This document shows, one piece after another, positions 39,001 to 48,000 of a stretch of 64,000 bases of DNA. How positions within the stretch are numbered: position 1 is the stretch's first letter; every line of letters starts with the position of its first letter. The notes under the pieces are model-generated. The model was not told where the DNA came from. It saw nothing but the letters and a program-made list of their open reading frames with translations, and did no database searches. Position numbers and translations under genes: made by a program. Source of the DNA: Athripsodes cinereus (lineage: Eukaryota; Arthropoda; Insecta; Trichoptera; Leptoceridae); NCBI GenBank assembly GCA_947579605.1, contig OX388312.1:24947313-25011312 (forward strand), given 5' to 3'.

Positions 39001-42000
39001 GATAGCTATACCTTTTTTTAAAAAAAAAAATAAAATCTAATTATTTTTAATGTTCCATTGAAAGTGCTTTGCATTATATATTAAACGCGTATAAAAATGT
39101 AACACAATCATATCAAACACTTATGAAGATAAGTACTGTGATAATAGCTTCGAATCGGCCTAAATACACGTGCATAGATAACGATTTTCCAAATGACATA
39201 CAATTATGTTTTCCTCAAACACGTGAAAATATTAAATTTTGCTTTTAGTTTATCTTCATTAATTATTAAGCAATTAGATTAATCGTATCAAATCATAAGA
39301 GAAATCAAATCATCATAGTTGTAATTAAATCTGTTTCTTGTAATTTATTTAGAAGGTATGACAAATGACTTTAGGGAAACAATGAGACTGAAAATTCACG
39401 GTTTTAGGACACGCCTAATGATAATAAATAACGCACTTTTACGAGCTGCTTCCGAAATACAAGTACAACAACTGACATAAAGGTGGATAACTTACTTAAA
39501 TCAGTTGAGAAACTCTGTATATTGAATCGATACCAGTTTAACTACCTACAATTATTTCTGTAACCTAAAAATTTATCACCTTTTTTTCTTCTTATTATAC
39601 TGTAATATATATTCTTATTCTTCTTCCTCGTTATGTAGATCATCGATCTGTTGGTTCAGAAGCTGATGCCTCTTGTGATGCTGAAGACCAGCTTTATATA
39701 TTCATTTTTATTAATAATGTATAGTAAATTGTATGTGTTTTGATATGAGCTTGAAAGGTCTGCACACCCCACCTTCAAGTCTGGAGTAAAGATAAAATAA
39801 ATAAAATAATTACTTATACACTCGTTAGTAGGTATTTGAGAAAACTTAAACTCTTATCGAATATTTTGACTAATCAATTCAATCCTTTAATCAAAAAATC
39901 AATCAAGTATAAAGTGTTTACTTATTATTCCTGAGATTTATTCAATTATTGTTTGTGGATATTGAATTCGATTCGTTAATTTTCATTGATTATTTTTTTG
40001 CAGTAATATTTTCCGAATTCGCATTCAACCAAGCAAATCTCCAAGCTGGAGACTGCGTTATTGCTTCAACAGTTTGTCCAAACCCCAATATCACATTTTG
40101 GCTTTACACAAGGTATAAAAAACTTATAGACACATACTACTTATTAGAATAGCTCTTTTTTGAAATTACATATTTTTCCTATCATTATGTAGCCTACCTA
40201 TTTGTGATGTTGAATATTTAGCAACTCTTTTACCAGAAAATATATGTTGAATATCATTTGTCTATTTAAAATAATATTTTTTATTTTATATTGCAGAAAA
40301 ACTCAAAATAATCCTCATGAACTGAATGTAGCAGAAATGGACACCCTGGTAAACGCCAAGTTCGCTCCGAATGCAGAAACTATCGTACTGATACATGGTT
40401 ATACGGGTGATAGAGATTACGCTCCGAACCCTGAGATAAGACCAGGTTTGTTTGAAGCTACGCACACACATTGTTGGTTATTGAGGCTTTGAATTGAACG
40501 CCTTAATTAGCTTCTCACAGCCATCGGTAGATGGCGATAGCATCATTGAAACTAACATTAAGTTATTTTTAATAATTAGTTCAAAAGACGTTGGATATAT
40601 AGGACGATAAATTTTGTACAGTTGCTATGAAATTTTATAAAAATAACCTACATTAAGTCGATGGTTGATTGTGATAGTAACATCTCGAAATTCTATGCGG
40701 GGGATCCGTGGTTCAAATACCACACGCAAACCATTTACATATTACAATACTATTTTTTTAAATTTTGGTATCACTATTATCTATGTGCTCATTGGTGGAA
40801 AGTGCCTGCAACCCTGTCCTACCAATCGTGATAGGACAGGGTTGCAGGCACTCATCATGCTCATCTGAGCGTTAAAGAGTGTAAGATGTAAACCAAAAGA
40901 AAGGAAAATGTGATATATAAATAGTAATTAATACTTATTATTTCTATATATATTATATAACAACTTTTAATCTAAAACTAAAAGAGCTTAATTATTTTTT
41001 CAGCCTTCTTTCAGCATGGAGAATACAACATCATAAGTCCTGACTACAATTATTTAGCCAGAGAACCTTGTTACCTCTCAGCAACGGTGAATGTACCAGT
41101 AGTAGGGAAGTGTACGGCACAACTGCTGGATGAATTGATTGGAAGAAATATCATCCGCTTGGATTCTATTCATGTTATAGGATTCAGCTTGGGAGCGCAG
41201 GTATCTGGATCCATAGCCAATTATCTACAATCTGGAGAATTGGAACGAATCACCGGTTAGTATTTTGTGATTATATCAAAGCGATGAAAAAACTTAATAA
41301 TATTTTCTTTATTTTCCAATCTATTGCTGTCAGCAAATTAAGCGAAGAAGACAATTATAAACGTAAGACGAATATTGGAATCACAATATCAAGCAAAAGA
41401 CAGATATTCGTAACATTTCGCTTATGAGACATTTAACACTCCTACGTCCAAAGTGTCACAGCAGCCATATTTAATGACATTTATAGAGGTTGACTTGTGC
41501 ATTGAAATGCCATTGTGGTATGAAATAATATAAATGGAAGATTGTCGTTATGAACACGTAGGTACTTACCCCTTTTTATTAAACTATAACAAAAGCAATA
41601 ATATTACCACTTCATTCTTCTGTTTGATCGGATTTTGACTCCTCATGCACGCTATAGACCAACTCTCCTTCCAACATTTATGTGGCATTCCTGACAATTC
41701 TCGACCTAGTGGAGTCTTGTTTGCGGTGATGTGGGCTATTCAGTCACCACTTGATGGGAAAAATAAATTTGTACAAAAGGAGTTCATATTTTCTTAAATC
41801 AATGTCTTCCAGTAAACCAGTTTTATTACCTATAAAGATGCTTATGTTATGTTACCTAATTGAATAGATGTGTAATTAATTTATTAGATAAATATACATT
41901 TAGTCTGCATAAATAATCATAGAGAGCATCAAATTGCTTCAATGAGACATTGACACTAATCTGTCATCAGTTTTATCTTGAATATGGGCAATCATATTAT

Positions 42001-45000
42001 CAACAATAAAATGTACCTTATAATTTGTATATCATTCAATCATTCATACCTTTACACATTTTTTATGAACCGGTCAAATTAGTTCACGTAATTATTGACC
42101 AGTGACATCCTTTTCGTACATGCTAAAAAGCACTGATGCCTACAATGGTGAACCTTCCATGCAAACCAATGGATGTCCTTACAATTGAATACATAACTGT
42201 AATTTTTGGACCCAAATAACATTGGATTATATGACATTTCGGACCAACATTCCATATTTCTGCTACGAAATTGTTTGAATTCAACGTCTAATCCCTCCAC
42301 TAGCACTACCTATCTCTTCATTAACAGCGACTAGATAATAAATAAAATGATTTTGGTTAAATTTTAAGGCCCTCCATAACTTTTAGCCTATGCAGTATCT
42401 TAACGAGTCTTACATAATCGAAGAACAAATATGCTGACAGAAGAAACGCTTTTTGAATGACAAACTATTATCATAATTATATCTTTGACAATATTCTCGC
42501 TGATCATCATTTGTACCGTGTTATTTATTGACAAATGCTTTAGTGGGTCATTCGTGATTAATATATAATTATTTTGTAAATGACAAACAATAATTTTTCT
42601 CAATATTCTACTGGTAAATACAAAAAATACACATTGTTATGTAAATTTACATGATTTACGTAAATGTTGAAGGTTTTTCAATCCCATTATTCCCCACAGA
42701 ACATTGGCAATATGAAATATTTTTTATCTAAATTTTACACAATTTAAGTAATATAATAATAATCATACAAGTATATAAATCACACACGTATTGAACACTC
42801 ATTGTCATTATTGCGTACATTCATATAAACATTCTTCATGCATTCTATCACGCCGTTTCCCTTGCGAGGTAGGCAATAAGGATTAAACACCTTTAATTTT
42901 TTATGTATATTGATTACAATACAAACAATTTTATAGAAAAATGCATTAAAATAAGATATTATCAACATACAGAGGTCGAATTAACCGCAGAGACGCGATC
43001 TCTTCCAACTAAACCAAACAAACCTTTTAGTCATGTCTTTATAATAATATATACTTGTACCGAACCTGGTACGCCTCAGCCCTAGCAGTATAATCAATTG
43101 CAAATAATAACATAATTGTAAGACACCGCACACACGGCGTGGGTACAAATAAAGCTCTCATGCCTGTATACCCACCCGTGCGGAGCGCCCTGTCCCGTAC
43201 ATGTATGTAATAATTGCATAAATCATGTTTCATAGTGAGAGCTCCTCCCTGTGCGGCGGTCGGTATATGAATGACACGCTCGCGCAGGGGTGGGAGTTAT
43301 TTACGTCGGCCGGTAACCGCGCGCACCTCACACTCAGCCACTGTCGGCTGGGTCAAGGTCGGCGTGTATCGGCCGCTTTATAAGTAATACATTTCACTAA
43401 ATAAAACCACTCTCTTCGGAACAACCAACCTGGCTTTTACTACTGACTACCTCAACTGCTCTCTTGGACTGGACTGGATTGGACTACCACTGCTGACCAC
43501 TACACTCCCTTGAACTGGATTGGACCTTTGGCTTCAGCTGTCCTACACCTTCCCTGCACAGACGAGCTTCCAAGTGAATTGGCACTGAGGTGGTTACCGT
43601 GAGCCGAGTACTTCTTCGTCAATACGCCGCCGTGTAGCTTCTTGTGTCCTCAATACAGTCAGTGCTATCGGGATCATTGCCCGGTAGCGAGTGCTTGCGA
43701 GTACACAGGTTAGCTGCGCCTAGGTGTTACGACGGAGTCGTGCCCGGTGGAAGTAAACATCCCCAGGTCGACGAACGAAGGGAGTCTCCGACGTGTTGTT
43801 GAGGGTAACGGCAGCTGAGTCACCTCAACAACGACGCACCGGATATAGGCAGAGATACATCGAGGCCCGTGTGTGGGTACCCGCGGCCCCCTCACTCACC
43901 CCCGACTCCACACCAACCGGAGATACAGTTCACTTGTGGCCTGGGCAGTCTGAGTCGGACTCCGTCCCGCACAAGTTGGTCCTTCGACCCAAGGATCCCA
44001 CACCGCCACCAAGATGGAATTACGCCACAAGAAGAAAGCCTTCGACGTGGACGCCTCCACATCGGATGCTCCCGTCCCTGATGTTGAAGAATCATCAGAC
44101 TCCTCGTCAGACACAGCCACTGACGAGACCCTCAAGCAGCTGCGCAGACAGATCAAGGAGCAGAATCGCGCCACTGCTGAGGATGCTGACATCATCGCAG
44201 AGCTCCAGCAGCAACTTGCGGAAGCCAGAGCATCGCAGCCCGCAGCAACAGCTGGACGGTCAGCCCCGCAGCAGCCGCCGACGCAGCCCGCAGCCCCAGC
44301 TGGATGGCCAACCCCGAAGCAGCCGCCGACGCAACCCGCAGCCCCAGCTGGATGGCCAGCCCCGCAGCAGCCGCTGACGCAGCCCGCAGCCCCAGCTGGA
44401 TGGCCAACCCCGCAGCAGCCGCCGACGCAGCCCGCAGCCCCAGCTGGATGGCCAACCCCGCAGCAGCCGCTGACGCAGCCCGCAGCCCCAGCTGGATGGC
44501 CAGCCCCGCAGCAGCCGCTGACGCAGCCCGCAGCCCCAGCTGGATGGCCTACCCCGCAGCAGCCGCTGACGCAGCCCGCAGCCCCAGCTGGATGGCCAGC
44601 CCTGCAGCCGACGCCGCACGCGATCCCTGCGGGCTATTGGGTGCATCAGCCGCCACAACCACCGCAATCATGGTCAACCAATTCAGCGCAGCCCCTCATC
44701 CACTCAGATATGTACACGGACGACTGGGTGCGTCGACATCGAGACGCCGGTCCCGTGCTAACGAGTCGCGATGTAGAGCTGCCTTATTTTGACGGGGACC
44801 CCATGAAGTGGCCTGCTTTCAAGAACGTTTTTGACTTCACCACCAAACGCAACCAGTTAGGCGAGTCCGAGAACGTGGCGCGGCTTCAGTCTAGACTGAC
44901 AGGTGATGCGAAGAAAGCAGTGGGAGCCAAGCTGAACTATGATACGCCCGGCCTGGTGGCCCGCGTTATGGCGGAGCTAGAAGCAAGGTTCGCCAGACCT

Positions 45001-48000
45001 AGTGAAGTGGAGGCAATCATGTGTAGCAACCTTAGCCGGGTAGCGCGGCTGAGTGAACAGCCGTCCACTGCTGAGATTCTGGAAGCCCACGATGAGATTG
45101 CCGCCGCAGTCGAAACTCTCGTCAGCTTCGACCCGAGCTATGTGACCGCCAGGAAGGACCTGCTGAGAGAGGCGGTGGGTAAATTCCCCTTCAGCATCAG
45201 ATCACTTTGGGGAATGACCCTCGGCAACAGTGGAAGGAGACCCGGGGACAGCGTGACGCTGCACGACTTCCTCGCATGGCTTTCAAGATACGTGAGTGGC
45301 ATGCGTGACGGAGGCGGCGAGGATTGGTTACAGGACACCAAGCGTCGCCTCAAGACGACGTCACAGAAGCCACCGAAGAATAAGGTGTTCATGTGTGTAG
45401 ACGAACCAAATGTGGGGAGTCAAAGTGACAACGGTCGAAAAGGTGCTCCGAACAAGAACAATGTGTCAAACAGTGACAGTGCGCCGAACAACCGTGTGAA
45501 CAATAACAGTCAACGAGTTAACCAAAGTGCTGAACTAAGTGGTTGTGCAATGTGCTTAGGGCTCCACTCAACTGATACGTGTGTGTCCTATGTGTGCCTT
45601 GACACGGATGCCAGATGGCGGATAGCGTGTGAAAGAAAATTGTGCCGCGTGTGCCTTGCTCCGGAGCACGGCAGATTCATCAGGTGTCGTGCCCAGCGCT
45701 GCGGAGTCGGTGACTGCCGCAGACCCCACCACGCTACCCTTCACACCACACCACCATTCAACTCGCCTGACGATCAAGGCACGGGAGAAGTAGTGGCGAA
45801 CGTGACGCAAGATAACAGTGCGGGCGTCCTACTGAAGATACTACCAGTCACTGTGGCGGGTCCAGCCGGAAGAGTTAGGATACATGCCCTGCTGGACGAA
45901 GGTGCGACAATCACACTCATCGATGCGTCTGTCGCCGACGCCATTGGAGCCCCCGGCAGAGTAACGGGCCTTCGCATCCGCGGCGTAGGAGGTACGACCG
46001 TCAATGATGAAACGTCGCGAAGAGTGAACGTGATCGTGACCGGTGACAACAGCGACCAACATACGGTCGCGGCCCAGACTACGGCCAAGATTAAGCTGCC
46101 GCAACAGTTGATGGCCCGTCACAGAGATGACCTTCGACGATCAGGCGGTCCCCCCTCGGTAATACCTCGTATGTTGATCGGACAAGACAACGTCCAGATC
46201 ATTGTCGGCCGAGAGTTCGATGAGATAGAGGGGGACCCCATCATGATGTCCAAGACGGCACTGGGATGGACGACCCACGGTGGCAGAGCAAGCGAAGACG
46301 TAGGCCCTGTGTTCCTAGTCCAGGAGGATCTTGTAAAGTGCCACTTTCACTCTCTGGGCGTCACAGCTGCTCGACGGATTCCAGCAGATGAGACAAAAGC
46401 AATCGTCCCTCCGGCAGTACACCAGCGGCTGCAGCAGACACAGCCGCCAGCCGATGCCACCACCGCCGGATGGGGAGTCCCTCCGGCGCCACACCAGCAG
46501 CCGCAGAAGACACAGCCGCCTGCCGCTGCCACCACTGCCGGATGGGGAGTCCCTCAGGCGCCACACCAGCAGCCGCAGAAGACACAGCTGCCTGCCGCTG
46601 CCACCACCGCCGGATGGGGAGTCCCTCCGGCTGCACAACAACCCGCTGCAGTCCTCAGCTACGGCCGGAAGGAAGAATGGCCCGGGCGCGCAGACGCCAT
46701 CGCAGATCCAGCCGATGGCCAGATCTGTGCTCCATGCTGGATGGCAGACGCCATCGCAGCCCCTACTGCAGCCCTTTCAACAGCCTGCAGCTACGGGCGG
46801 AAGGAAGAATGTCCCGGCCGTGCAGCCGCCATCGGAGCCTCAGCCGATGGGCAGAGCTGCAATCACCTCACGGATGAAGGCTACGCTACAGATGACAATC
46901 TAAGCCCCCGTCTTTGGAAATCAGAGTGTAAGACGGGTAGGGCGGGAATGCTGCCAAACTACAGACGTCGAGGGATCAATCGGCAACAAACAAGTGTTAT
47001 GGAAGTCTTCGAACAAGTTGGTTGCGAGCGACGACTGTTGCGAACCAACGCCGAAGTAGACGCATCCCCGATTAGGAGGACTTCACCCACCAGATCCGTG
47101 GACGACACAAGCCACGGGATACAACCCAGAAGACACGAGTCCCAGGAAGACGAGGAAGAGGTACACCCTGGCTCTCGTAGGGTTATGGTTCCTCGACGCC
47201 ATGAAACGCGAAGTGAGATGGCGACGGCGGCAACAATCACAAGGATCGCAGAAGGATCCTCAACGCGCCAGGAGGTTGACGGCGTGAAAATTGCAGAACC
47301 GTTGCAGTTTGTCACAATGCCTGACAACCCAAACAGTGACACTAAGTGTGGGCTGAGGTCAGCTCGGAACAGGAAGTCGCAGACCACTCACACCGTGACC
47401 AGCACTGACACCAGTGGCGAGACTATGCCGAGTCGAGACGTCCCCATGAAACCCGGCTCGGAGAATTTTAGTGAGGGAGAACCCTCACGGGGGGGGTGTA
47501 CCGAACCTGGTACGCCTCAGCCCTAGCAGTATAATCAATTGCAAATAATAACATAATTGTAAGACACCGCACACACGGCGTGGGTACAAATAAAGCTCTC
47601 ATGCCTGTATACCCACCCGTGCGGAGCGCCCTGTCCCGTACATGTATGTAATAATTGCATAAATCATGTTTCATAGTGAGAGCTCCTCCCTGTGCGGCGG
47701 TCGGTATATGAATGACACGCTCGCGCAGGGGTGGGAGTTATTTACGTCGGCCGGTAACCGCGCGCACCTCACACTCAGCCACTGTCGGCTGGGTCAAGGT
47801 CGGCGTGTATCGGCCGCTTTATAAGTAATACATTTCACTAAATAAAACCACTCTCTTCGGAACAATCAACCTGGCTTTTACTACTGACTACCTCAACTGC
47901 TCTCTTGGACTGGATTGGACTACCACTGCTGACCACTACACTGGATTGGAACTTTGGCTTCAGCTGTCCTACACCTTCCCTGCACAGACGAGCTTCCAAG

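Noticed and set aside
43793..44377. 194-codon frame upstream of and overlapping Gag, as a separate gene
   Set aside because: It begins in the LTR (and recurs in the 3' LTR) and its later part is the minisatellite read in another frame.
44272..44607. CRISPR-like array
   Set aside because: Units are contiguous 48-bp coding repeats without spacers, in an animal retrotransposon.
44192..44667. Antisense Trp/Ser/Cys-rich frames across the Gag repeat
   Set aside because: They are shadows of the 48-bp units on the opposite strand.
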